A stretch of DNA of 57,000 bases from Bacteroidia bacterium (GTDB lineage Bacteria > Bacteroidota > Bacteroidia > Flavobacteriales > Flavobacteriaceae). Position numbers and translations under genes: made by a program. The stretch is from contig JAUICK010000017.1 of NCBI GenBank assembly GCA_030427865.1, forward strand, positions 1 to 57,000, given 5' to 3'. The notes under the pieces were generated by a model. That model saw only the letters and a list, made by a program, of their open reading frames with translations. It had not been told where the DNA came from and did not search any database. This document shows, piece after piece, positions 50,901 to 57,000 of this stretch. Every line of letters starts with the position of its first letter. Position 1 is the first letter of the stretch.

Positions 50901-51007
50901 ATTGCGCTAAAATATTCTTCAGAAACTTTGGTAGATTTTTTTTGTGCGTTAACTTTGACACTTGTTAAAAACAAAACGCCGATAGTAAAGAAAATTAATT
51001 TTTTCAT
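47900..51007 (-). CDS. Large exported BNR/Asp-box repeat protein (VPS10/sortilin-like)
   Basis: 1035 residues with a signal peptide (1-21, cut after VNAQ). I count about 11 Asp-box-type repeats (S/T-x-D/N-x-G-x-T/S-W) from residue 65 to 680: TTDAGNTWQ, SENAGKTWK, SIDGGETWR, STDSGETWI, STDGGKTWK, SFDAGINWS, SKNNGQTWD, TENYGKSWK and others, giving a beta-propeller fold of the VPS10/sialidase superfamily. It is often annotated glycosyl hydrolase, but no sialidase catalytic Arg triad or acid/base pair was confirmed. The C-terminal part (740-1035) is helical. No T9SS C-terminal signal is apparent. Confidence 0.85.
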   Translation of the reverse strand: MKKLIFFTIGVLFLTSVKVNAQKKSTKVSEEYFSAIKWRNIGPFRGGRSASVTGVSNKANLFYMGTTGGGVWRTTDAGNTWQNISDGFFGGSVGAVAVSESDNNVIYVGMGEKTVRGNVSSGDGIWKSENAGKTWKHIGLKNSRHIPRVRIHPKNPDIVFAGVLGDLYKPTQERGVFKSIDGGETWRKVLFSNENSGVIDLIIDPNNPRILFATTWNVRRTPYSLSSGGEGSALWKSTDSGETWINISTNKGLPKGIWGISGVTVSPVNSNIVYALIENKNGGVYKSTDGGKTWKLINSERKLRQRAWYYTRLYADTQNEDILYVLNVRYHKSTDGGKSYKTYNAPHGDHHDLWIAPEDNQRMIIGDDGGAQISFDAGINWSTYMNQPTSQFYRVTTDNHFPYRILAAQQDNSTVRISHRTSGRFITDSDWSSTAGGESAHIAADPLNPDIVYGGSYGGLLTRKNHKTNETRAINVWPDDPMGHGAEDFKYRFQWNFPIFFSPNNKKRLYAASNHLHVTENEGQSWKVISPDLTRNDPKTLGPSGGPITKDNTGVEYYGTIFAATESPFESGLIWTGSDDGLVHISKNNGQTWDNVTPKKMPEWMMINCIEIDPFTKGGAYIVGTKYKTGDYLPYIYKTENYGKSWKQITNGIGNEDFTRALRADPKRKGLLYAGTERGMYISFNDGKNWQPFQQNLPIVPITDLAIKDDNLIAATQGRSLWIIDDLTPLHQLNSSILKQDMVLYKPKDAYNISGGRGRTSKTSGTNHPGGVAINYFIKEKGEKDVVSLSIYDANDNLIKKYSTKPNKEKKEDTLKVDDGNNIFYWDMMYLGAEKVKGMILWWASLNGPMALPNNYKVELAVNDKKMHQSFKILKNPVSEASESDMKAQFDFINDINTKMTEIHKALKNIKKIRSQVNLLKKSIKDKKKHKELLAFADTLVKDMTIIEETLYQTKSKSGQDPLNFPIRLNNKLAHLNSLTRIGNYAPTQQAIDFKNEITQEIDVELNKLYTIFNNKVKELNKKVKESDIDLIQLD

Positions 51008-51074
51008 AAGTTGGTAGTTAGAAAATTGAGGTACTAAAAATAAGGATTTTAAATTAGTTTATAGAATTTAAGAA

Positions 51075-52304
51075 ATGGATATACTATTAAATGTTTTAAA
51101 GGACAAAAAAATAAATGAGAAAATTATTGTTTCTGGTTCTAAAAGCGAATCAAATAGATTGTTAATTCTTCAACAATTATTTCCAGAAATTTCTATCGAG
51201 AATTTATCAGATTCAGATGATTCTGTTCATATGCAACATGCACTTTCTACCAAAGAAGAAATAGTTGATATTGGTCATGCAGGTACAGCAATGCGTTTTT
51301 TAACCTCTTATTTTGCAGTAAAAGAAAATAGAGAAGTTGTTTTAACAGGTTCTCAAAGAATGCAAAACAGACCCATAGCACTTTTAGTAAATGCTTTAAA
51401 AGATTTAGGCGCAGAAATAGTTTATGAAGCAAAAGATGGATATCCGCCAATTAGAATCAATGGAAAAAAAATTGTAAAAAATAAAGTACAAATAAACGGA
51501 AATGTAAGTAGCCAATACATTTCTTCATTATTGTTAATTGCATCAAAGTTAGAAAATGGTTTAGAAATTGAGCTCTTAGGTAAAATTACTTCTATTCCTT
51601 ACATTAATATGACCTTAAGTTTACTCAATCAATTAGATATAGATACTCGCTTTGAAGGAAATACGATAAAAGTAAATTCTAAGAAGAATGCTAATACAAA
51701 AACAGTTGTTGTAGAGTCTGATTGGTCTTCTGCAAGTTATTTTTATTCGATTATGGCTTTGTCAGAAATTGACTCAGAAATTCAATTATCTGCATACAAA
51801 AAAGAAAGCTTGCAAGGAGATTCTTGTTTGGTAGAAATTTATGAACATTTTGGTGTTTCAACCACTTTTGGAGAGAATTTCATCACACTTAAAAAAGAAA
51901 AAGAGTCAAATCAAGAAACTTTAGAATTAGATTTAAAAAATGCTCCAGATATTGCGCAAACAATAGCAGTAACTTGTTTTTCTGAAGGTATAGCATGTAA
52001 TTTAATTGGTTTACATACTTTAAAAATTAAAGAAACTGATAGGTTGGTTGCGTTAAATGATGAATTAACCAAGTTAGGAGCTTCAATTTCTGTAACTGAT
52101 GAAAGTTTGTTTTTAAAAAAATCATCAAAAATTAAAAGTAATATTGCCATAGAAACTTATAATGATCATAGAATGGCTATGGCTTTTGCTCCTTTAGCAT
52201 TAAGAGTTCCAATAAAAATTTTAGATGCTGAGGTTGTTACAAAATCGTATCAAAAATTTTGGATAGATATGCAACAAATAGGAATTAAAATAGACGAACT
52301 TTAA
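51075..52304 (+). CDS. aroA: 3-phosphoshikimate 1-carboxyvinyltransferase (EPSP synthase)
   Basis: 409 residues; makes EPSP from shikimate 3-phosphate and PEP. Markers: IIVSGSKSESNRLLIL (first shikimate loop), DIGHAGTAMRFLTSYFA (PEP loop with Gly-Thr-Ala-Met-Arg), SGSQRMQNRPIALL-like TGSQRMQNRPIALLVNALKD, DWSSASYFYSIMAL and KETDRLVALNDELTKLG. A typical length for the family. Divergent from the BNR gene with a 67-bp gap. Confidence 0.94.
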   Translation: MDILLNVLKDKKINEKIIVSGSKSESNRLLILQQLFPEISIENLSDSDDSVHMQHALSTKEEIVDIGHAGTAMRFLTSYFAVKENREVVLTGSQRMQNRPIALLVNALKDLGAEIVYEAKDGYPPIRINGKKIVKNKVQINGNVSSQYISSLLLIASKLENGLEIELLGKITSIPYINMTLSLLNQLDIDTRFEGNTIKVNSKKNANTKTVVVESDWSSASYFYSIMALSEIDSEIQLSAYKKESLQGDSCLVEIYEHFGVSTTFGENFITLKKEKESNQETLELDLKNAPDIAQTIAVTCFSEGIACNLIGLHTLKIKETDRLVALNDELTKLGASISVTDESLFLKKSSKIKSNIAIETYNDHRMAMAFAPLALRVPIKILDAEVVTKSYQKFWIDMQQIGIKIDEL

Positions 52305-52322
52305 AGATAAATAGACAAACAC

Positions 52323-52354
52323 TTGACAACGCCTATTTCGATATTGTATATTTG
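52323..52354 (+). promoter_or_regulatory. Promoter of queA
   Basis: TTG at 52323-52325 (in TTGACA) and TATATTTG at 52347-52354, 21-bp spacer, 23 bases before the ATG at 52378. This is the cleanest ordinary promoter in the window. Confidence 0.7.
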
Positions 52355-52377
52355 CAGCCTTTATAAGAAATAGACAC

Positions 52378-53427
52378 ATGAAATTATCGAATTTTGAATT
52401 TGACTTGCCTAAAGAGTTATTAGCACAATATCCAGCAGAACACAGAGATGAATCTCGTTTAATGGTATTGAACAGAAAAGAAGGTACAATAGAACACAAA
52501 TTATTTAAAGATGTCATTGATTACTTTGAAGAAGGTGATGTAATGATGCTAAATAATACCAAAGTTTTTCCTGCAAGAATGTATGGTAATAAAGAAAAAA
52601 CGGGTGCAAGAATCGAGGTTTTTTTATTAAGAGAACTAAATGCTGAAAACAGGTTGTGGGATGTTTTGGTAGACCCAGCAAGAAAAATAAGAATTGGAAA
52701 CAAATTGTTTTTTGGAGAGGATGATAGTTTAGTCGCAGAAGTAATAGACAATACAACTTCAAGAGGTAGAACTTTACGTTTTTTGTTTGATGGTTCTTAC
52801 GAAGAATTTAGAGCCAAATTATTAGAATTAGGTGAAACACCTTTGCCAAAGGCAATTAATAGAGAGGTTGAGCCAGAAGATGAAGAACGTTACCAAACAA
52901 TTTATGCAAAACACGAAGGCGCAGTAGCAGCACCAACAGCAGGTTTACATTTTTCTAAACACTTATTAAAACGTTTAGAAATTAAAGGAGTCGATTTTGC
53001 AGAAACTACTTTGCATGTTGGTTTAGGTACATTTAGCCCTGTAGAAGTAGAAGATTTATCCAAACATAAAATGGATTCTGAGCAGATTATTATCCCAGCT
53101 ACATCTGCAGAAAAAATTAACAAAGCCAAAGCAGAAAAAAGAAGAGTTTGTGCTGTTGGAACAACAGTAATGAGAACGATTGAGTCTTCAGTTTCTTCAA
53201 ATCAGCAACTAAATGCTTTCGAAGGCTGGACTAATAAGTTTATTTTTCCACCATACGATTTTAATATTGCTAACGCAATGATTACGAATTTTCACACACC
53301 AAAATCTACTTTAATGATGCAGGCAGCTGCTTTTGCTGGGTACGATTTTTTAATGGAAGCTTACAAAGAAGCAATTAAAGAGAAATACAGATTTTCTTCT
53401 TACGGAGACGCAATGTTAATACTATAA
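52378..53427 (+). CDS. queA: tRNA preQ1(34) S-adenosylmethionine ribosyltransferase-isomerase
   Basis: 349 residues; builds epoxyqueuosine at the wobble position. Opening [59 protein letters not shown] and [21 protein letters not shown] are diagnostic. No preQ1 riboswitch is seen in the 70-bp gap upstream. It ends with a strong terminator. Confidence 0.96.
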   Translation: MKLSNFEFDLPKELLAQYPAEHRDESRLMVLNRKEGTIEHKLFKDVIDYFEEGDVMMLNNTKVFPARMYGNKEKTGARIEVFLLRELNAENRLWDVLVDPARKIRIGNKLFFGEDDSLVAEVIDNTTSRGRTLRFLFDGSYEEFRAKLLELGETPLPKAINREVEPEDEERYQTIYAKHEGAVAAPTAGLHFSKHLLKRLEIKGVDFAETTLHVGLGTFSPVEVEDLSKHKMDSEQIIIPATSAEKINKAKAEKRRVCAVGTTVMRTIESSVSSNQQLNAFEGWTNKFIFPPYDFNIANAMITNFHTPKSTLMMQAAAFAGYDFLMEAYKEAIKEKYRFSSYGDAMLIL

Positions 53428-53451
53428 ATTAATAGAAATATTGATACTGTA

Positions 53452-53488
53452 AAACCTCGCAAGTTTATTGCGAGGTTTTGTATTTTTG
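53452..53488 (+). promoter_or_regulatory. queA terminator fused to rlmN promoter
   Basis: Perfect hairpin AAAACCTCGCAA-GTTTA-TTGCGAGGTTTT (about 53452-53479) is followed at once by TATTTTTG (53481-53488), a TAnnTTTG box, and the rlmN ATG at 53496. Terminator T-run and promoter are one block. Confidence 0.65.
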
Positions 53489-53495
53489 CAATCAA

Positions 53496-54536
53496 ATGAA
53501 ATCAAAAAAGAAAGACATTAGGGCATTAACCAAAGAACAATTACGCAATTTTTTTATAGAAAATGGCGATAAAGCTTTTCGTGGAAACCAAGTTTATGAA
53601 TGGCTCTGGGGCAAGTCTTTACATACTTTCGAAGATATGACCAACATTTCTAAACAAACTAGAGAAATGTTAGCAGAAAACTTTGTTATCAATCATATAA
53701 AAGTAGATTCGATGCAAAAAAGTAAAGATGGAACCATAAAAAACGCAATTAAATTGCATGATGGTTTGGTGGTAGAGTCTGTTTTAATCCCTACAGATAA
53801 AAGAACAACTGCTTGTGTTTCCAGTCAGGTAGGGTGTAGTTTAGATTGTAAATTTTGTGCAACTGCACGTTTAAAAAGAATGCGTAATTTAAATCCTGAT
53901 GAAATTTATGACCAAGTTGTAGTTATCGATCAACAAAGTAGATTATACCATAATAAAAAGTTGACAAATATTGTTTTTATGGGAATGGGAGAACCCCTAA
54001 TGAATTATAAAAATGTCTTAAAATCTATAGAGATGATTACTTCTCCAGAAGGATTAGGGATGTCATCCAAAAGAATAACCGTCTCTACATCTGGTGTACC
54101 AAAAATGATAAAAAAAATGGCAGATGAAGAAGTAAAATTTAATTTAGCAGTTTCTTTACACTCAGCAATAGATAAAGTAAGAACTTCCATTATGCCTTTT
54201 AACACTACTTTTCCGTTAAAAGATTTAAAAGAATCTTTAGAATATTGGTATTCAAAAACCAAACGAGCAATAACTTACGAATATGTTGTTTGGGATGGTA
54301 TTAATGATAAGAAAGAAGATATAAAGGCTTTAGTAGATTTTTGTAAATTTGTGCCCTGTAAAATTAATCTAATAGAATACAATCCTATAGATGATGGTAA
54401 GTTTCAACAAGCAAGTACTTCTGCAATAAACAATTATATTTCTAATTTAGAAATGCACGATATTACAGTAAACGTTAGAAGAAGCAGAGGTAAAGATATA
54501 GACGCCGCTTGCGGCCAATTAGCCAATAAAAGTTAA
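53496..54536 (+). CDS. rlmN: Dual-specificity RNA methyltransferase RlmN
   Basis: 346 residues from ATG 53496 (MKSKKKDIRALTKEQLRNFF). An in-frame TTG at 53478 is inside the terminator and is rejected. Radical-SAM motif CxxxCxxC: Cys114, Cys118, Cys121 in GCSLDCKFCATARL; FMGMGEPLMNY and the methyl-donor Cys near the end in DIDAACGQLANKS. It makes 2-methyladenosine in 23S rRNA and tRNA. Confidence 0.95.
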   Translation: MKSKKKDIRALTKEQLRNFFIENGDKAFRGNQVYEWLWGKSLHTFEDMTNISKQTREMLAENFVINHIKVDSMQKSKDGTIKNAIKLHDGLVVESVLIPTDKRTTACVSSQVGCSLDCKFCATARLKRMRNLNPDEIYDQVVVIDQQSRLYHNKKLTNIVFMGMGEPLMNYKNVLKSIEMITSPEGLGMSSKRITVSTSGVPKMIKKMADEEVKFNLAVSLHSAIDKVRTSIMPFNTTFPLKDLKESLEYWYSKTKRAITYEYVVWDGINDKKEDIKALVDFCKFVPCKINLIEYNPIDDGKFQQASTSAINNYISNLEMHDITVNVRRSRGKDIDAACGQLANKS

Positions 54537-54544
54537 AAAAATAT

Positions 54545-55813
54545 ATGATTAAAGAATACGATGTAATTGTAGTAGGTGGTGGACCAGCAGGAGGACAATC
54601 TGCAAGAAATTTATCAAAAAAAGGATACAAAGTTTTATTAGTAGAAAAATTTCAAAGTTTCGAAGAAAACAACTTTTCTAGTGCAGGTATGACTTTAGCT
54701 CCAATGACAGAATTTAATCTACCAGATTCAGTTGTAGGTTCTTATTGGGAAAACCTTGGAATTCAATGCACCAAAGAATTATATACTTGGAAAGGTAAAG
54801 AAAATAAAGGAGTTGTTTTAGATTTTGGAAGACTACGTCAGTTTTTAGCAGATGATTCTAAAAAACATGGAGCTGATGTTTTAATGGGGCATAAGTACAT
54901 TAAAAAAGAGTATAAAGAAAACTCTGTAATTACTCATTTTCAAGATATTACAACTAAAGAAAATTTAGCCTATAAAGCAAAAATTGTTATAGATGCAACA
55001 GGCCCTTTAAGAAAAGTAATGTACGATGACAGAAAAGAAGAACCAGAATTAGTTGTAGCTACTGGAATAGAATATTTAATAAAAGTAAAAAAAGAGGTTT
55101 ACGATGTTTATAAAGATACATTATTCTTTTTTTTAGGATATAAATGGGCACAAAACGGATATTCTTGGATTTTTGCAATGGAAGAAAATATTTTAAAAGT
55201 TGGTTCAGGAAAACTATATATCCACGAAGAAACGAAAGAGGTTAGAAGTATGAAACAACTAACTGAAAAAGTTATATACGAATACTTAAAATTAAATAAA
55301 GACGATTACGAATTATTAGACGTTCATGGAGGTACTTTAAGATATAGTACAAGTATTAAAGATACTTTTTATAAAGATAAAATTGTAGCAATTGGCGATG
55401 CTATTTCTACCGTAAATCCTCTTGGAGGAGAAGGAATTAGATACGCAATGCAAAGCGCTGATTTGGCAGCAGAATATATAGACAAGTATTTAAAAAACGG
55501 TAAAGAAAATTTTGAAGGATATAGAAAAGAATGGAGATCTAAAAACTTGTTAAGTTGGCAACTGTGCGAACTAGCAGCAAGAAGAGTATATACAAAATAT
55601 TCAGACACCCAAATAGAAGACAGAATGAGAGCTTATCATAAAGTTTCTGATATAGATGTTATTATAGCTTCGTTATTTGACTTTAAATTTAGCAAAATAT
55701 ACAAGAGAGTAGGGTTATTGTACTATTACTTGTTAAGCAATAGAATAAAAAATATTTTTAAGAAAAAAACCAAAAAACAGTTAAGGAAAAAGAAAATAAA
55801 GCAACGTAAATGA
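54545..55813 (+). CDS. Geranylgeranyl-reductase-like FAD-dependent oxidoreductase
   Basis: 422 residues. The FAD fingerprint is DVIVVGGGPAGGQSARNLSK (residues 5-24), then the second site IVIDATGPLRK and the GDAISTVNPLGGEGIRYAM segment of the GGR/UbiH-type superfamily. The C-terminal 30 residues are very basic. Family members reduce double bonds of prenyl chains in lipids, quinones or chlorophyll. The ATGA overlap with a polyprenyl synthase gene argues that the substrate is an isoprenoid chain; which one is unknown. It starts 8 bases after rlmN. Confidence 0.8.
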   Translation: MIKEYDVIVVGGGPAGGQSARNLSKKGYKVLLVEKFQSFEENNFSSAGMTLAPMTEFNLPDSVVGSYWENLGIQCTKELYTWKGKENKGVVLDFGRLRQFLADDSKKHGADVLMGHKYIKKEYKENSVITHFQDITTKENLAYKAKIVIDATGPLRKVMYDDRKEEPELVVATGIEYLIKVKKEVYDVYKDTLFFFLGYKWAQNGYSWIFAMEENILKVGSGKLYIHEETKEVRSMKQLTEKVIYEYLKLNKDDYELLDVHGGTLRYSTSIKDTFYKDKIVAIGDAISTVNPLGGEGIRYAMQSADLAAEYIDKYLKNGKENFEGYRKEWRSKNLLSWQLCELAARRVYTKYSDTQIEDRMRAYHKVSDIDVIIASLFDFKFSKIYKRVGLLYYYLLSNRIKNIFKKKTKKQLRKKKIKQRK

Positions 55814-56787
55814 ATGTAGTAGAGCAAATAAAACTACCTGTTTTAAAAGAAATGGAACTCTTTGAAGAAAAGTTCAAAGATGCGATGCTCTCTAAAGTTC
55901 CGCTTTTAAATAGAATTACTTACTATATTGTTCGTAGAAAAGGAAAACAAATGCGACCAATGTTTGTTTTTTTAGTTGCCAAAATGGTTTCTAATGGCGG
56001 TTTTGATGAAAGAACCTACAGAGGTGCTTCTGTGGTAGAATTAATTCATACAGCTACTTTAGTTCATGATGATGTTGTAGACGATAGCAATAGACGTAGA
56101 GGTTTTTTTTCTATAAATGCACTCTGGAAAAATAAAATTGCAGTTTTAGTTGGAGATTTTTTATTGTCAAAAGGATTATTATTATCTATTGATAATGAGG
56201 ATTTCGACCTTCTTAAATTAATTTCTATTGCAGTTCGTGAAATGAGTGAAGGTGAATTATTGCAAATAGAAAAAGCCAGAAAATTAGACATTACAGAAGC
56301 CATTTATTTTGATATTATTAGACAAAAAACGGCAACTCTAATTGCAGCTTGCTGTGGTATTGGAGCAGCATCTGTTGGCGCAAATCAAGATATTATTCAG
56401 CAAATGCGAAAATTTGGAGAATATATTGGTATTGCATTTCAAATTAAAGACGATTTGTTTGATTATACAGATGATAAAATTGGAAAACCTACTGGCATTG
56501 ATATCAAAGAGCAAAAAATGACTTTACCATTAATTTATACGCTAAATACTTGTTCTAAAAAAGAAAAAGCTTGGTTAATCAATTCTATCAAAAAATACAA
56601 TAAAGACAAAAAACGCGTTAAAGAAGTTATTACTTTCGTTAAAGAAAATGGCGGAATAGAGTATACTACTTCTAAAATGAACGACTATAAAAATAAAGCA
56701 TTGGCTATTTTAGAAAATTATCCATCTTCAGAATACAAAGATTCTCTTTTACAGATGATTGACTATGTTGTAAAACGTAAAATATAA
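55810..56787 (+). CDS. Polyprenyl (long-chain all-trans) diphosphate synthase
   Basis: 325 residues. First Asp-rich motif LVHDDVVDDSNRRRG (Asp87, Asp88, Asp91), second QIKDDLFDYTDD (Asp214, Asp215, Asp218), plus GKQMRPMFVFLVAK at 45-58. The fifth residue before the first motif is Ala82, a small residue, which in this family goes with longer products (hexaprenyl to octaprenyl) rather than FPP or GGPP. It probably provides the menaquinone side chain (MK-6 is usual in Flavobacteriaceae). It starts inside the GGR-like gene stop (ATGA overlap). Confidence 0.9.
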   Translation: MNVVEQIKLPVLKEMELFEEKFKDAMLSKVPLLNRITYYIVRRKGKQMRPMFVFLVAKMVSNGGFDERTYRGASVVELIHTATLVHDDVVDDSNRRRGFFSINALWKNKIAVLVGDFLLSKGLLLSIDNEDFDLLKLISIAVREMSEGELLQIEKARKLDITEAIYFDIIRQKTATLIAACCGIGAASVGANQDIIQQMRKFGEYIGIAFQIKDDLFDYTDDKIGKPTGIDIKEQKMTLPLIYTLNTCSKKEKAWLINSIKKYNKDKKRVKEVITFVKENGGIEYTTSKMNDYKNKALAILENYPSSEYKDSLLQMIDYVVKRKI

Positions 56788-56820
56788 GATAAGTTAACTT
56801 TTTAATTACCATTTTTTGGG

Positions 56821-56915
56821 TAACTGAAAGCAGTGATGCACCTCACGGTTTTCAGTGAGCAAAAAATTTCACCATTTTCAGTGATTGACATGTATACTTT
56901 TTAAGTTTAAATTTA
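56821..56915 (+). promoter_or_regulatory. Promoter with three TCAC-N8-GTGA operators, right-edge gene
   Basis: Sites start at 56821 (TAACTGAAAGCAGTGA), 56843 (TCACGGTTTTCAGTGA) and 56869 (TCACCATTTTCAGTGA). The third abuts TTG at 56885-56887, and TAAATTTA lies at 56908-56915. All offsets (22, 26, 16, 23 bp) equal those in the promoter of the response regulator at 33228. The ATG is at 56945. Confidence 0.8.
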
Positions 56916-56944
56916 ACGAATTGTTAATCTTTAAACTAAAAAAC

Positions 56945-57000
56945 ATGAAAAGAAGAAAAATTGCTAATTATTTAAAAATTGGAATTCTGTTTTTGGGGTT
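56945..57000 (+). CDS. Start of an exported protein, cut by window edge
   Basis: Only 18 codons are visible: MKRRKIANYLKIGILFLG. The basic N-terminus and the hydrophobic run are those of a signal peptide. The gene lies downstream of the three-operator promoter. Family unknown. Confidence 0.6.
   Translation, partial: MKRRKIANYLKIGILFLG

Noticed and set aside
47900..51007. Sialidase or glycosyl hydrolase function for the BNR protein
   Set aside because: Asp-box repeats show a fold only; no catalytic Arg triad was confirmed.
52305..52377. preQ1 riboswitch before queA
   Set aside because: Only about 20 nt lie between promoter and start; no preQ1 aptamer pattern.
53478..53495. TTG start of rlmN
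   Set aside because: It lies inside the terminator hairpin of queA and upstream of the TATTTTTG box.
1..57000. CRISPR array, prophage, transposon or integron
   Set aside because: No regular direct repeats with spacers, no integrase, transposase or phage gene was found on either strand.

Overview
The window is low-GC (about 30%) chromosomal DNA of a marine-type member of the family Flavobacteriaceae, of the Polaribacter/Tenacibaculum kind (genus is an inference). Signs of this are the flavobacterial promoter element TAnnTTTG ahead of many genes, few Shine-Dalgarno sites, several TTG starts, and typical family blocks (coaX to ppiD; DUF1599/LOG/folP/cdaA; hutHUIG). I see no mobile element, CRISPR array, rRNA or phage gene. 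There is one tRNA (tRNA-Phe). No gene-free stretch exceeds 300 bases.

Layout. 1-1303: a DPP-IV-type lipoprotein peptidase cut by the window edge. 1448-5887: HMG-CoA reductase (with an extra C-terminal domain), a GYDIA-type GHMP kinase, a BaiN-like flavoprotein and a thioredoxin-like protein. 5990-9731 (minus): a small unknown protein, thiamine pyrophosphokinase, and an operon of an ExbB-like membrane protein with two hydrolases. 9937-11697: a LytS/LytTR two-component pair. 11734-15995: diphosphomevalonate decarboxylase, a MORN-type protein, mevalonate kinase, a UbiA prenyltransferase and an rRNA pseudouridine synthase. 16026-21737 (minus): a complete histidine-utilisation operon with a divergent LysR regulator. 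22740-30534: tRNA-Phe, then coaX, an outer-membrane protein, a TPR protein, lptC, a small membrane protein, a CNNM/CorC protein and ppiD. 30680-32332 (minus): rho. 32533-36576: a DUF4293 protein, then a response regulator, a lipoprotein and a frameshifted TPR histidine kinase. 36563-43891: phosphodiesterase, truA, an MsbA-like ABC exporter, a lipoprotein, cdaA, exbD, folP, LOG and DUF1599. 44007-51007: lipoprotein, DoxX-like protein, SRPBCC/GyrI protein, crcB, a crotonase and a large BNR-repeat protein. 51075-56787: aroA, queA, rlmN, a geranylgeranyl-reductase-like flavoprotein and a polyprenyl synthase. 56945-57000: the first 18 codons of an exported protein.

How genes work together. Most of a mevalonate pathway is present in pieces: reductase, two GHMP kinases, decarboxylase, a long-chain prenyl synthase, a UbiA prenyltransferase and a GGR-like reductase. 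HMG-CoA synthase and IPP isomerase are not here. The hut genes take histidine to glutamate.

The strongest unexplained signal is regulatory. The promoter of the response regulator at 33228 and the promoter of the gene starting at 56945, 23.7 kb apart, share the same architecture to the base: three TCAC-N8-GTGA-type sites with starts 22 and 26 bp apart, the last abutting a TTG box, then TAAATTT(G/A) 23 bp further on. In the first promoter two of the sites form a perfect 25-bp inverted repeat. This looks like a dedicated regulon of the response regulator/lipoprotein/TPR-kinase locus, whose kinase gene carries a one-base frameshift here. Other unusual features are long perfect hairpins inside the first codons of lptC and of the kinase gene, terminators run directly into promoters, and a structured-RNA-like element next to folP.
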